Positions 15,161-24,077 of a DNA stretch of 64,000 nt are shown in pieces. A model generated the notes under the pieces. That model had not been told where the DNA came from, did no database searches, and saw only the letters and a program-made list of their open reading frames with translations. Numbering within the stretch: the first letter of the stretch is position 1; each line of letters begins with the position of its first letter. This DNA comes from DATDAH01 sp963792205 (GTDB taxonomy: Bacteria > Actinomycetota > Acidimicrobiia > Acidimicrobiales > DATDAH01). A program made the translations under genes and the position numbers. The stretch spans positions 1 to 64,000 of the forward strand of contig CAWBVI010000012.1 of NCBI GenBank assembly GCA_963792205.1, read 5' to 3'.

Positions 15161-17713
15161 GTGTTCAAGGTCGCGCTGAAGGGCATCCGGGCCCGGAAGG
15201 GCCGCGTCGCCGCCACCGCCATCGCCGTGATGCTCGGCGTGGCGTTCGTCTCCGGGACCCTGGTCCTGTCCGACACGATCCTCCGCGTCTTCAACGACCT
15301 CTTCGCCGACGTGAACGAGGGCACCGACGCCGTCGTGCGGCAGGAGTCGCAGTTCGACGACGGCTTCGGGACCGACATCCGCGGTCGCATCGACGCCGGC
15401 CTCCTCAGCACGGTCCTCGGCACCGAAGGCGTGGCCGAGGCGGAGGGCCAGGTGCAGGGCTTCGCCCAGTTCGTGGACAAGGAGGGCGAGCCGATCGGCA
15501 ACCCCGGTCAGGGGGCACCGACCTTCGGCTTCTCCTATCCCCAGGTCGACCAGCTCAACCCCTTCGTGGTGGCCGAGGGTGAGCCTCCAGTCGGTCCCGA
15601 CCAGGTGGCGATGGACCGCGGGACAGCTGAGACCGGGGACTTCGCGGTCGGCGACACGGCCGAGGTGCTGACCCAGGGCGGTCCGCAGGAGTTCGAGGTG
15701 ACCGGGATCGTCACCTTCGGCACGGCCGACAGCCCGGCCGGCGCGTCCGTGGCGCTTTTCGACCTCGCCACGGCCCAGGCCCTCATCGCCGAGGAGGGCA
15801 AGTTCGACGCCATCAGTGTGGTCGCCGCCGAAGGGGTCGACCAGGCGACGTTGCAGGCGAACCTCCAGGCGGCGGTGGGGTCGACCCAAGGGGTCGAGGT
15901 CCTCACCGGAGAGGAGATCACCGAGGAGACCCAGGACACCATCGCGTCGCAGATCGGCTTCTTCACGACCTTCCTGCTCGTGTTCGCCGTGGTGGCGTTG
16001 ATCGTCGGCGCCTTCGTCATCTACAACACCTTCGGCATCCTCGTGGCCCAGCGCGGCCGGGAGCTGGCGCTGCTGCGGGCCATCGGGGCGTCGCGCCGCC
16101 AGGTCCTCTCGTCGGTGCTGATCGAAGCGGTGGTGGTCGGCCTGGTGGGCGCCGTCGTCGGTCTCGGCCTCGGCATCCTCCTCGCCCTCCTCCTCCGCGC
16201 CGTGCTGAACGGTGCCGGACTCGACGTCCCGTCGGCCTCGCTGGTCGTCTCCACCGGGACCGTGATCACCGCCTTCGCCCTCGGCCTCATCGTGACGACC
16301 TTCGCCGCCGTCTTCCCCGCCGTCCGCGCCGCCCGGGTCCCGCCCGTGGCGGCCATGCGGGCCATCAGCATCGACCGCTCCGGGCACTCCCGGGTGCGGA
16401 TCCTGGCCGGGTTGCTGATCACGCTGATCGGCGGGCTGCTCCTGGCCCAGGGGCTCTTCGGCGGGGGCGACAACGCCCTCACCGCCGTCGGGGTCGGCGC
16501 CGGCCTCGTCTTCCTCGGGGTCACCGTCCTCGGGCCGGCCATCGCCCCGCCCGTCACCCGGGTGCTGGGCGCCCCCGTCGCCCACTTCCGGGGGATGACC
16601 GGCCGGCTGGCCAAGGAGAACACGCTCCGCAACCCGAAGCGCACGGCCTCCACGGCCGCGGCCCTGATGATCGGGGTCGGGCTGGTCGGAATGATCACCA
16701 TCGTCGCCTCGTCGGTCACCCGCTCGATCAACGAGATCGTCGAGGACTCCTTCACCGGCGACTTCGTCATCGACTCCGGCTCGTTCGGCTTCGGCGGGTT
16801 CAGCCCTGACCTCGCGGCGGAGCTCAACGAGCTGCCGGAGGTGGAGGCCGCCACCGGCATCCGGCTCGGCATCGCCAGGATCGACGGCTTCGGCAATGCC
16901 CTGGTCGGGCTCGACCCCGAGACGGCGTTCGACATCGTCGACGTCGGGATCCTGGCCGGGGAACCGGCGAACCTCGACGAGGACGGCATCGCCGTCCACG
17001 AGGAGCAGGCGCAGGACCAGGGCCTCGGGGTGGGCGACCCGCTGGAGGTGCTGTTCGCCGAAACGGGGGCGCAGACCCTCGAGGTGGGGCTGATCTACTC
17101 GGAGAACGAGGTCGCCGGGAACTACATGCTCGGCACGGCCGCCTACGAGGCGAACTTCGCCGATCAGTTCGACATCCAGGTCTACGTCGTCCAGGCCGAC
17201 GACGTGAGCACCGAGCAGGCCCGGGCGGCCATCGACGAGGTGGCCGCCTCGTTCGCCAACGCCGAGGTCCAGGACCTGCAGGAGTTCGCCGACTCCCAGA
17301 CCGCCCAGATCAGCCAGTTCGTGCAGATCGTCTACGTGCTCCTGGCCCTAGCGGTGATCATCGCCCTCTTCGGGATCGGCAACACCCTCGCCCTTTCCGT
17401 CATCGAACGGACCCACGAGCTGGGCCTGCTGCGGGCGGTGGGCATGACCCGCAGCCAGCTCCGGTCGACCGTCCGCTGGGAGGCCGTGCTCACCTCGGTC
17501 TTCGGCACCCTGCTCGGGCTGGCCATCGCCCTGTTCTTCGGCTGGGCCATCGTCGAAGCGCTCAAGGACGAAGGTCTCCGGGCCTTCGACGTGCCCGTCG
17601 TCCAGCTCATCCTCATCGTGGTCATCGCCGCGCTGGCCGGCGTGGTGGCCGCGATCTTCCCCGCGTACCGCGCCGCCAAGCTCGACATCCTCGAAGCCAT
17701 CCACACCCAGTGA
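15161..17713 (+). CDS. FtsX-like ABC permease with duplicated FtsX/MacB domains
   Basis: 850 residues from GTG 15161. An N-terminal TM (TAIAVMLGVAFVSGTLVLSD) is followed by a MacB-type periplasmic domain, three TMs around residues 265-395 (FLLVFAVVALIVGAFVIYNT and following), a middle TM pair, then a second periplasmic domain and three C-terminal TMs (VYVLLALAVIIALFGIGNTL to LILIVVIAALAGVVAAIFPA). LAxR-type loops (ELALLRAIGASRRQ and ELGLLRAVGMTRSQ) occur in both halves, showing the internal duplication. It works with the preceding ATPase and probably moves lipids, lipoproteins or peptides out of the membrane. Confidence 0.9.
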   Translation: MFKVALKGIRARKGRVAATAIAVMLGVAFVSGTLVLSDTILRVFNDLFADVNEGTDAVVRQESQFDDGFGTDIRGRIDAGLLSTVLGTEGVAEAEGQVQGFAQFVDKEGEPIGNPGQGAPTFGFSYPQVDQLNPFVVAEGEPPVGPDQVAMDRGTAETGDFAVGDTAEVLTQGGPQEFEVTGIVTFGTADSPAGASVALFDLATAQALIAEEGKFDAISVVAAEGVDQATLQANLQAAVGSTQGVEVLTGEEITEETQDTIASQIGFFTTFLLVFAVVALIVGAFVIYNTFGILVAQRGRELALLRAIGASRRQVLSSVLIEAVVVGLVGAVVGLGLGILLALLLRAVLNGAGLDVPSASLVVSTGTVITAFALGLIVTTFAAVFPAVRAARVPPVAAMRAISIDRSGHSRVRILAGLLITLIGGLLLAQGLFGGGDNALTAVGVGAGLVFLGVTVLGPAIAPPVTRVLGAPVAHFRGMTGRLAKENTLRNPKRTASTAAALMIGVGLVGMITIVASSVTRSINEIVEDSFTGDFVIDSGSFGFGGFSPDLAAELNELPEVEAATGIRLGIARIDGFGNALVGLDPETAFDIVDVGILAGEPANLDEDGIAVHEEQAQDQGLGVGDPLEVLFAETGAQTLEVGLIYSENEVAGNYMLGTAAYEANFADQFDIQVYVVQADDVSTEQARAAIDEVAASFANAEVQDLQEFADSQTAQISQFVQIVYVLLALAVIIALFGIGNTLALSVIERTHELGLLRAVGMTRSQLRSTVRWEAVLTSVFGTLLGLAIALFFGWAIVEALKDEGLRAFDVPVVQLILIVVIAALAGVVAAIFPAYRAAKLDILEAIHTQ

Positions 17714-17727
17714 GCGGCTGGGCCTGA

Positions 17728-17825
17728 GCCGAACGGCCCATCGAGAGCTCTCGCGGGGCCAAACGGCTTGGGCCGATCGGCCCATTCGACCCCGGTATTC
17801 CGGGGGTTAGAGCCAATCGGCCCAT
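17728..17825. promoter_or_regulatory. Three phased copies of a 14-bp GCC[G/A]A[A/T]CGGCCCAT motif
   Basis: GCCGAACGGCCCAT (17728), GCCGATCGGCCCAT (17772) and GCCAATCGGCCCAT (17812) are spaced 44 and 40 bp apart, close to four helical turns. Each is part of a palindrome: GGGCCGATCGGCCC at 17770-17783 and GCCAAT...ATTGGC at 17812-17829. A weaker fourth match is at 17758. They fill the gap before the LuxR-like gene and end about 35 bp upstream of its ATG, suggesting an autoregulatory operator array. The palindrome CGAGAGCTCTCG (17742-17753) may also help terminate the FtsX transcript. Confidence 0.5.
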
Positions 17826-17859
17826 TGGCCGCCGGCGCTGTGCACCCGATACTCGGTCC

Positions 17860-18429
17860 ATGGCGATCACGGAACGCACCAGAGCCGAAGCGCTCGATCT
17901 CCGCGTGGTCGAGTCCCACGACGGGGCCGACGTCCTCGTCGCCCTGCTCGCCGACGTGCCGGACGTGGTCGTCCTCACCGTCGAGTCCGCTCCCGTCGAT
18001 CCCCTCCGGCTGTGCCGAGAGGTCGCCGACCGCTCGCCGGTCAGCCGGATGCTGGTCCAGGCCTCCGCCGACCAGGGCGCGGCCGCCTACCAGGCCCTGC
18101 GCATCGGCGCCTGGGGCATCCTCGATTCCAACGCCGGCCCGGGCGAGCTCCACGACGCCGCCGAGGCCGTGGCCCGCGGCGAGGCCCTGCTGCCCGCCCG
18201 CCACGCCGCCTGGGTCCTGCGGGAGCTGGACGACGCCACCGAGCCTGCGGCCAACAGCGCCCCGACCCCGGCGCGGATGACCGCCCCCGAGCGCATCGTC
18301 CTCCACATGCTGGCCGAGGGGGCCACCCCCGAGGCCATCGGCGACCACCTGGGCACCACCGCCCGGGTCGTCAACCGCCACGCCGGCTCCGCCGTCGCCC
18401 GCCTCCACGGCCGCTACCGCCGGAGCTGA
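17860..18429 (+). CDS. LuxR/NarL-like regulator with degenerate receiver domain
   Basis: 189 residues. Residues 1-125 resemble a response-regulator receiver fold (DVVVLTVESAPVDPLRLCREVADRSP, QALRIGAWGILDSNAGPGELHDAAEAVARGEALLP), but the phospho-acceptor Asp is replaced by Thr/Glu (VLTVES), so it is unlikely to be phosphorylated. The C-terminus (MTAPERIVLHMLAEGATPEAIGDHLGTTARVVNRHAGSAVARLH) follows the LuxR HTH layout. There is no neighbouring kinase. GATACT, a possible -10, ends 6 nt before the ATG, and three phased repeats lie upstream. Confidence 0.7.
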   Translation: MAITERTRAEALDLRVVESHDGADVLVALLADVPDVVVLTVESAPVDPLRLCREVADRSPVSRMLVQASADQGAAAYQALRIGAWGILDSNAGPGELHDAAEAVARGEALLPARHAAWVLRELDDATEPAANSAPTPARMTAPERIVLHMLAEGATPEAIGDHLGTTARVVNRHAGSAVARLHGRYRRS

Positions 18430-18437
18430 GCGACCCT

Positions 18438-18857
18438 CTAGCGCTTGGCGGCGCGGAGCTCCTTGCGCCAGACCACTCGCAGTCCGGACCAGGTTTCGTC
18501 GATGGCGCAGACCTTGTTGTCCACCAGGCCGATCGGCAGGGCGACCTCCCGCACCGTGTCCTCGGTGATGTCGGTGGGCACACCGGACGCCTTCTTCGGC
18601 CAGGCCACCCACAACCCCCCGTCCACGTCCATCGCCTTCAGCAGGGTGGGCAGGCGTCGCTCGAGGTCGGCCCGCCGGGTGTGGAAGCTGACGAGCACGG
18701 CGTTGGTGCCCCGGGCGGCCGTCCGAATGGTCACGCTGTCCGGCAGGCCCTCCAGGTCGTCGGTGAAGCCGTCCGGAGCGCCGAGCACGGCGACGTCATG
18801 GCCCTCCTTGATCCCCAGCTTCTTCGCCAGCGGAGTAGCCGAGTAGCCGGCGGCCAC
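18438..18857 (-). CDS. DUF3052-family protein
   Basis: 139 residues from GTG 18857. The sequence GYSATPLAKKLGIKEGHDVA through KASGVPTDITEDTVREVALP and GLVDNKVCAIDETWSGL is the conserved actinobacterial DUF3052 family, whose function is not established. No membrane segment or catalytic motif is evident. It lies 9 bp downstream of ndh on the same strand, but has its own TAnnnT element (TAGGTT, 18869-18864) 6 nt before the GTG, inside the ndh stop region. Confidence 0.8.
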   Translation of the reverse strand: MAAGYSATPLAKKLGIKEGHDVAVLGAPDGFTDDLEGLPDSVTIRTAARGTNAVLVSFHTRRADLERRLPTLLKAMDVDGGLWVAWPKKASGVPTDITEDTVREVALPIGLVDNKVCAIDETWSGLRVVWRKELRAAKR

Positions 18858-18866
18858 GGCGGCAAC

Positions 18867-20126
18867 CTACTCCCGCGCCCGCCGGCGCTCGTTCCAGAGG
18901 ATCAGGCGCGGCCCCCGGTCCCAGGTGAAGTAGTTCCACGTCCAGTTGACCAGGACCGAGAGCCGGTTGCGGAAGCCGATCAGGTAGACGAGGTGGAGGC
19001 CCAGCCAGGACCACCACCCGAGCGTCCCCCGCAGGCGGAACCCGCTGGGGAACTGGGCCACGGCGGCCCGGCGGCCGATCGTGGCCATGATCCCCTTGTC
19101 CTTGTAGTGGAAGGGCTCGGGGCTCCCGGCCTTCCCGAGCGTGCGGGTGAGCTGGCCCGCGGCGTGGCGGCCGGACTGGATCGCCACCTGGGCCACGCCG
19201 GGGAGGTGGCCGCCCGCGCCGTCCGGGATGAGGGCGACGTCGCCGACGGCGTAGACGTCGGGCCGGCCGGGCACCTCCAGGGTCGGCTCGACCACGATGC
19301 GACCGCCCGGTCCCTGCTCGAGGCCGAGCACATGGGCCAGGGGGTTGGCCTGGACGCCCGCCGCCCACACCACGGTCTGGGTCGGGATCCGGGCCCCGGA
19401 CGCCAGGGACACGTCGTCCGCCGTCACCCCGGCGACCTGCTCGTCGAGCAGCACCTCCACCCCCCGCTTCTCGAGCGTGTCGCGGGCGTTGGCGCTCAGC
19501 TTCTCGTGGAACGGCGTGAGCAGGCGGTCGGCCAGCTCGACGAGCACGATGCGGGCGTGGGCCTCGAGGTCGAGCTCGGGGAAGTCCTTGCGCAGGACGT
19601 GGTCGACGAGCTCGGCCATCGCCCCGGCCATCTCCACCCCGGTCGGCCCGCCGCCGACGATCACCCACGTGAGCGCCGCCGCGGCCTCGTCCGGGTGGGT
19701 GGTCGCCCGCTCCACGCGGCTCAGGAGGTGGTTGCGCAGGGCGAGCGCGTCGGCCAGGGAGTACAGCGGGTAGGAGTGCTCGGCCGCGCCGCTGACGCCG
19801 AAGTGGTTGGTGGTCGCCCCCGCGGCGACGATCAGGCCGTCGAAGGCCACGGGGTCGCCGTCGTCGAGGGCCAGCACCCGCTCGTCCCAGTCGACGCCGG
19901 TGACCGATGCGTTGCGGAACGTCACGTTGTGCTGCTTCCAGAACACGCCGCGGACGGGGTGGGCCACGTCGGCGGCGTTCAGGCCGGAGGTGGCGACCTG
20001 GTAGAGCAGCGGCTGGAAGGTGTGGAAGTTGTGACGGTCGATCAGGGTGACCTCGTGCGGCTGGCCCTTGAGGGCCCGGGCCGCGTTGAGCCCGCCGAAG
20101 CCGGCGCCGATGACGGCGATCCTCAC
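18867..20126 (-). CDS. ndh: Type II NADH dehydrogenase (NDH-2)
   Basis: 419 residues. Non-proton-pumping NADH:quinone oxidoreductase on the inner face of the membrane. The FAD-binding GxGxxG is at the N-terminus (IAVIGAGFGGLNAARAL), followed by FHTFQPLLYQVATSGLNAAD (typical of NDH-2), a second dinucleotide motif VIVGGGPTGVEMAGAMAEL for NADH, and the FAD-contact VYAVGDVALIPDG. The C-terminal amphipathic segment WWSWLGLHLVYLIGFRNRLS is the membrane anchor. GTG 20126 is preferred because it overlaps the Nei stop by 4 bp (translational coupling); GTG 20153 would extend into nei. Confidence 0.92.
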   Translation of the reverse strand: MRIAVIGAGFGGLNAARALKGQPHEVTLIDRHNFHTFQPLLYQVATSGLNAADVAHPVRGVFWKQHNVTFRNASVTGVDWDERVLALDDGDPVAFDGLIVAAGATTNHFGVSGAAEHSYPLYSLADALALRNHLLSRVERATTHPDEAAAALTWVIVGGGPTGVEMAGAMAELVDHVLRKDFPELDLEAHARIVLVELADRLLTPFHEKLSANARDTLEKRGVEVLLDEQVAGVTADDVSLASGARIPTQTVVWAAGVQANPLAHVLGLEQGPGGRIVVEPTLEVPGRPDVYAVGDVALIPDGAGGHLPGVAQVAIQSGRHAAGQLTRTLGKAGSPEPFHYKDKGIMATIGRRAAVAQFPSGFRLRGTLGWWSWLGLHLVYLIGFRNRLSVLVNWTWNYFTWDRGPRLILWNERRRARE

Positions 20127-20899
20127 CCGTCCGACCCCTGGCAGCGGGGGCACCAGTAGGTGACCCGGGGATCCTCACCCTGGAGGTGGCGCCGGATCGG
20201 GGTGCCGCAGCGCCGGCAGGGCTGGCCCCGGCGGCCATAGACGGCCAGACCGCCACCCGCCAGGGTCGAGCGCGGGCCCGGCCAGTCGACGTTGGCCCGG
20301 AGCTGGCGGGCCGCCGTGGTGACGAGGCGGCGGCGGGTGTCCACGTCGAGGTCGCGGACCTTGGCGAAGGGGTCCACCCGGCACGCCCACAGCACCTCGC
20401 TCTTGAACACGTTGCCGATGCCGGCGGCGATCCGCTGGTCGAGCAGGAGCGGGGCGATCTCGACCTCGGCGTCGGCCCGGGCGGCCATCCGGGACAGGAC
20501 CTCGTCCACGTCCGGCGCCTCGCGGCACAGGTCCGGGCCGAGGTGGTCGACGGTCTCGGCCCCCGTCCGTTCGAGCTTGACCACCGGCGCCCGGAAGCAG
20601 ACGGCCTCCCAGCCCTCGACGCCGACCACCGCCCGGGCCAGGTGGGCCGGCAGGCGCCAGCGCTGGCCGCTGCGGTAGAGGTGCCAGGTCCCGGTCATCC
20701 GCAGGTGGGTGTGCAGGGTGACGCCGTCGGAGAAGCGGATGAGCAGGTGCTTCCCCCGGGCCTCGACCCCCTCGACGGTGACGTCCCGTCCCGGTCGCGG
20801 ACCGACGGCCCTGGCCGCCTCGAAGCGCACCAGCCGGCCGCCCTCGAGCGCCGGCCGGAGCCGGTCGGCCACCCGATGGATCGTGTCGCCCTCCGGCAC
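20123..20899 (-). CDS. nei: Endonuclease VIII / Fpg-Nei family DNA glycosylase
   Basis: 258 residues, bifunctional glycosylase/AP lyase that removes oxidised bases. The N-terminus MPEGDTIHRVADRL supplies the catalytic Pro2 and Glu3; KHLLIRF carries the conserved Lys; QRIAAGIGNVFKSEVLWACR is the H2TH motif; the C-terminal zinc finger is CRRCGTPI...YWCPRCQ. MPEGDT and the sequence overall fit the actinobacterial Nei2 group. GTG 20899 has a -10 (TAGCCT) 6 nt upstream. It is coupled to ndh. Confidence 0.92.
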   Translation of the reverse strand: MPEGDTIHRVADRLRPALEGGRLVRFEAARAVGPRPGRDVTVEGVEARGKHLLIRFSDGVTLHTHLRMTGTWHLYRSGQRWRLPAHLARAVVGVEGWEAVCFRAPVVKLERTGAETVDHLGPDLCREAPDVDEVLSRMAARADAEVEIAPLLLDQRIAAGIGNVFKSEVLWACRVDPFAKVRDLDVDTRRRLVTTAARQLRANVDWPGPRSTLAGGGLAVYGRRGQPCRRCGTPIRRHLQGEDPRVTYWCPRCQGSDG

Positions 20900-20966
20900 G
20901 GACTCAGGCTAGGGACGGTCGGCCGGGGCCGCTGGCCGGTCGCCGGGACTGCTCGTGTGGCCGGAC

Positions 20967-21091
20967 GAACCGATGGCTCGCAGGAGGGTGCGGGCTGCGG
21001 TGGTCGTCGCGGCTGCCGGTGCGCGGCACGGAACCGATGGCTCGCAGGAGGGTGCGGGCTGCGGTGGTCGCCGCGGCTGCCGGTCCGCGGA
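20967..21091. repeat. 64-bp direct tandem duplication (about two units)
   Basis: The unit starting GAACCGATGGCTCGCAGGAG at 20967 recurs at 21031 and runs to about 21091 with only a few substitutions. It sits in the 216-bp gap between nei and the 3' end of the DUF222-HNH gene. No start-to-stop coding frame is convincing here. Confidence 0.85.
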
Positions 21092-21115
21092 CGGAGCGAA
21101 GGCGATTTGGTCGGG

Positions 21116-22368
21116 TCAGGCGGCGGCGGTGTCGGGGGGGTCGGCGCCGGTGGTGGTGGTGTGCGGGTGGTCGGGGTGGCCGGGGGGGACCATTCTTCGT
21201 TTGCCGGTGCCTTCGATGAGGGCCCAGCCGTCGTGGGTCTTTCTGCGGTGGTCGGGGACGCAGAGCCAGTCGAGGTTGCGGAGCTCGGTGATGTGGATCT
21301 TTGACCAGTCGATGCGGTGATCGACCTGGAGGTGGCGGGTGGCGCCACAGCCTTGGCGGGTGCATTCACCGCCGAACCAGTCGAGGACGACTTGTTGGCG
21401 GGCGTTGGCCCGGCGTCCGAAGTGGGTGGTGTTGAACACGTCGATGCCGTTGGTGACGATGAGGTCGATGGCGGCTTGGGGGAGGAGGTCGCGGATGGCG
21501 TCGACGGGGACGGGGCCGAGGCCGTCGATCTCGCAGGTCTCGCCCGGGAGGCTGTGGCCGCGGAGGAGGGCGGTGGCGTCGATGCGGGCCAGCACCGTCA
21601 CCGGCGGGCCGGGCGGCGCCCGGTCGGGGAGCTTGAGGTCTTTGCCGTTGCGGGCGGCGGTGGCGAACGCCAGGGCGGCGAGGAGGGCGTCGAAGGCGTA
21701 GGCGCCGCGGCGTTCGTGGCGGTCTTGGCGGCGGGCCCGGTCGAACTCGGCCTGGATCCAGGGTTCGAGGTGGGCCCAGAACTCGGCCATCTTCGCCGCC
21801 GGGCCCTTCAGATGGGCCCAGCCCTCGCCGCTGTCGGCGTCGGTGTTGCCGAACAGGTCCCGGTTCTGGTGCGCCTTGCGGTTCTTCGTCCGCGTCGTCG
21901 GTGGCCGCGGCCCGGACCTTCTTGGCCTGGCGGCGCAGCTCCGGCACCGAACCGTTCTTGGCCGTGTCCAACAACGCCAGCTCCGCCGACGGGTCCTCCG
22001 ACGCGGCGGCCGCGACCTCATGGGCCTGGGTCGGGGACAGCTCGCCGTTCTTGACCGCCTCATCGGTGGCCGGCAACGCATCCAGCTGTTCGGAGGCCTC
22101 GAGGTCCTTCTTGGCGTCGCTCGGGGACTGGCCGGTGTGCTTGGCCCACCAGTCCGCCTTGCTGTCCTCGCCGTCCTCACCCGTCACCGACTCGTCGATC
22201 CGTCTCGCCAACCGCACCATCGCCCCCGACGGCCCGCTTCTCCAGCCGAACCAGCTTGGCGATCCCCGCTGCCGCGTCGGTCGGGCTCACCCGACCAGGA
22301 TCCAGGATCCGGCAGAACCCACTCAGCCTCTCATCGAGCTCATCCAGGACCCCGAACGGCTCGCTCAC
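21116..22368 (-). CDS. DUF222/HNH endonuclease (13E12 repeat family), two frameshifts
   Basis: About 417 residues when three frames are joined: 22368 to about 22220 (MSEPFGVLDELDERLSGFCRI), about 22220 to 21890 (MVRLARRIDESVTGEDGE to VRAAATDDADEE) and about 21890 to 21116. The N-terminal part is DUF222; the C-terminal HNH motif is CTRQGCGATRHLQVDHRIDW followed by NLDWLCVPDHRRKTHDGW, with the metal-binding and catalytic His intact. Each break is a one-base shift in G/C runs. The family is multicopy in mycobacteria, where several members belong to the LexA regulon; an SOS-like box lies 33 bp upstream here. The biological role is not established. Confidence 0.82.
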
Positions 22369-22400
22369 CGGAGCGCCCTTGCCGTGGTCAGAGGTGAAGG

Positions 22401-22412
22401 GAACATGTGTTC
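22401..22412 (-). promoter_or_regulatory. SOS (LexA) box upstream of the DUF222-HNH gene
   Basis: GAACATGTGTTC is a perfect 12-bp palindrome of the form GAAC-N4-GTTC, the actinobacterial LexA core. On the minus strand it follows two bases after a -10-like TAGGAT, so LexA would occlude the promoter. It lies 33 bp before GTG 22368. Confidence 0.65.
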
Positions 22413-22469
22413 GTATCCTAACTCGTCTCCCTGGCGGGCAAACATTTCCCGAGGAATTTCCAGTGGGTC

Positions 22470-23037
22470 ATGATGGCGGCGATGGCAGTCGCCACGACCC
22501 GCTCCGAGCGCGCTCGAGACCGAGCGGCTGCTGCTCCGCCGGTGGCGGGAGGAGGACCGTGAGCCGTTCGCGGTGATGAACGCCGATCCCGTGGTGATGG
22601 AGCACTTTCAGGCCCCCCTCACCCGCGAGGAGAGCGACGACTTCGTCGACCGGATCAGTGCCCGGTTCGAGCAGGAGGGGTACGGGCTGTGGGCCGTCGA
22701 GATCCGGTCGTCCGGAGCGTTTGCCGGCTACGTCGGACTGTGGCCAGTCCCCGAGGGCCTCCCGTTCGGCCCCGTCGAAGTCGGCTGGCGTCTCGCCCAG
22801 CACGCCTGGGGGGAGGGCTATGCCACCGAAGGGGCGCGAGCCTCGGTCGCCGACGGCTTCGAGCGGCTCGGGATCGACGAGATCGTCTCTTTCACCTCAC
22901 TCGACAACCACCGCTCGGAGCGGGTCATGCAGAAAGTCGGCATGACCCGTGACCCGAGCGGTGACTTCGACCATCCGAACGTGCCCGAGGGACACCCCCT
23001 CCGCCGCCACGTCCTCTACCGCCTTCCCCGACCCTGA
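22470..23037 (+). CDS. GNAT-family N-acetyltransferase (RimJ/RimL-like), one frameshift
   Basis: About 190 residues. The N-terminal RimJ motif LETERLLLRRWREEDREPF lies in the frame of the C-terminal part, but that frame has a stop at 22471 and no start. ATG 22470 leads in a neighbouring frame as far as MAVATTRSER, so a single-base shift near 22507-22515 is inferred. The acetyl-CoA region is VEVGWRLAQHAWGEGYATEG, with SLDNHRSERVMQKVGM downstream. The substrate is likely an N-terminal amino group or an amine. A shorter start at ATG 22576 would delete beta-1. Confidence 0.78.
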
Positions 23038-23075
23038 CCTCGGGTCGGACTCTGGCCCGTGAGAGGGTGACGGGC

Positions 23076-24071
23076 GTGGCGCTCGTCCGGCAGCGGGACC
23101 TCGACGAGGTGGTCGGTCGGTTCGCGGACTGGCTCCGGCAGGCGCGAGGGGCGATCGTCGAGGTGACGACCGTCGAGCGCCCGACGGACGGTTGGTCGAG
23201 CGAGACGGTCCTCGTCCGGGCCTGCGTAGACGGCGCCGACGAGGGGTTCGCACTCCGGCTCGCGCCGCTGGGCGAGGGCATCTTCCCCACCTACGATCTC
23301 GAGCTCCAGGCCCGGGCCCAACGGGCGGCCGCCGCCGGCGGGGTGCCGACCGCCGTGCCGGCGACGCCCGTCGGCGATTTCCTCGTCATGCCGCTGGTCG
23401 AGGGCAACGTCCCCGGCGAGGTGCCCGCGTTCGACCCCTGGGTGATCGGGCTCGACCCCGGTCTCCAGCGGCGGTTGCACGAACACGTCGCCGACCTGCT
23501 GGGGGCGCTGCACTCGATCGACCCGTCCGGACTGGACCTGCCGCGGCGCGGGATCGCCGACGAGCTCAGCTGGTGGACGGACTATCTCACGTGGTCCGGA
23601 GCGGGCGAACGGGTCCCCGCGCTCACCGGCGCTCTCGTCCGCTGCGCCGCAACCGCACCGGCGAGCGAGCCGCCGGCGGCCCTGCTCTGGGGAGACGTGC
23701 GCCTCGGCAACATCGTCTTCGCCGACGACACCACGCCCACCGCCGTCCTCGACTGGGAGACGGCGACCATCGGTGCGCCCGAGCACGACCTGGGCTGGTG
23801 GTGGGCGCTGGAGTCGATGCAGGACGACCTCATCGGCGGCCGGCCGCAGGCGTTCGCGCCGCTGCCCGACCTCCGGGACCGGTACGAGGCCCACGCCGGG
23901 CGGACGTTGCAGGACCTGGCCTGGTACGAGGCCTTCGCCCTGCTACGCAGCACCGCCATCCTCACCCGCATCGGCCTGCTCCAGGAACGGGCCGGTCAGT
24001 CGCCCCGGATGGCCCTCGACGACAACCCGGTGCTCGACCACCTCGTTCGTCGGGTGGGTGCGCTCGGCTGA
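23076..24071 (+). CDS. APH-fold phosphotransferase (FadE36/ACAD10-like)
   Basis: 331 residues. The kinase fold is recognised from FALRLAPLGEGIFPTYDLEL (nucleotide loop), LLWGDVRLGNIVF and AVLDWETATIGAPEHDLGWW. In the catalytic loop the usual HGDxxxxN begins with Trp (WGDVRLGN), as in the FadE36/ACAD10 branch linked to acyl-CoA metabolism rather than drug resistance; the catalytic Asp and Asn are retained. GTG 23076 was chosen because GAGAGG lies 9 nt upstream; GTG 23067 would sit directly on that site. The cytochrome P450 follows after 6 bp. Confidence 0.82.
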   Translation: MALVRQRDLDEVVGRFADWLRQARGAIVEVTTVERPTDGWSSETVLVRACVDGADEGFALRLAPLGEGIFPTYDLELQARAQRAAAAGGVPTAVPATPVGDFLVMPLVEGNVPGEVPAFDPWVIGLDPGLQRRLHEHVADLLGALHSIDPSGLDLPRRGIADELSWWTDYLTWSGAGERVPALTGALVRCAATAPASEPPAALLWGDVRLGNIVFADDTTPTAVLDWETATIGAPEHDLGWWWALESMQDDLIGGRPQAFAPLPDLRDRYEAHAGRTLQDLAWYEAFALLRSTAILTRIGLLQERAGQSPRMALDDNPVLDHLVRRVGALG

Positions 24072-24077
24072 ACCATC

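Noticed and set aside
14239..15501. Extending the cyclase gene upstream of ATG 14238
   Set aside because: The frame stays open but is antisense to the ABC ATPase and permease; the zinc ribbon at ATG 14238 and the -10 element mark a proper start.
21116..22368. DUF222-HNH gene as a self-splicing or homing intron product
   Set aside because: No interrupted host gene surrounds it; it is a free-standing gene of a known multicopy family.
23076..24071. Aminoglycoside resistance phosphotransferase
   Set aside because: The catalytic loop has WGD in place of HGD and the surrounding motifs match the FadE36/ACAD10 branch, which is not linked to drug resistance.
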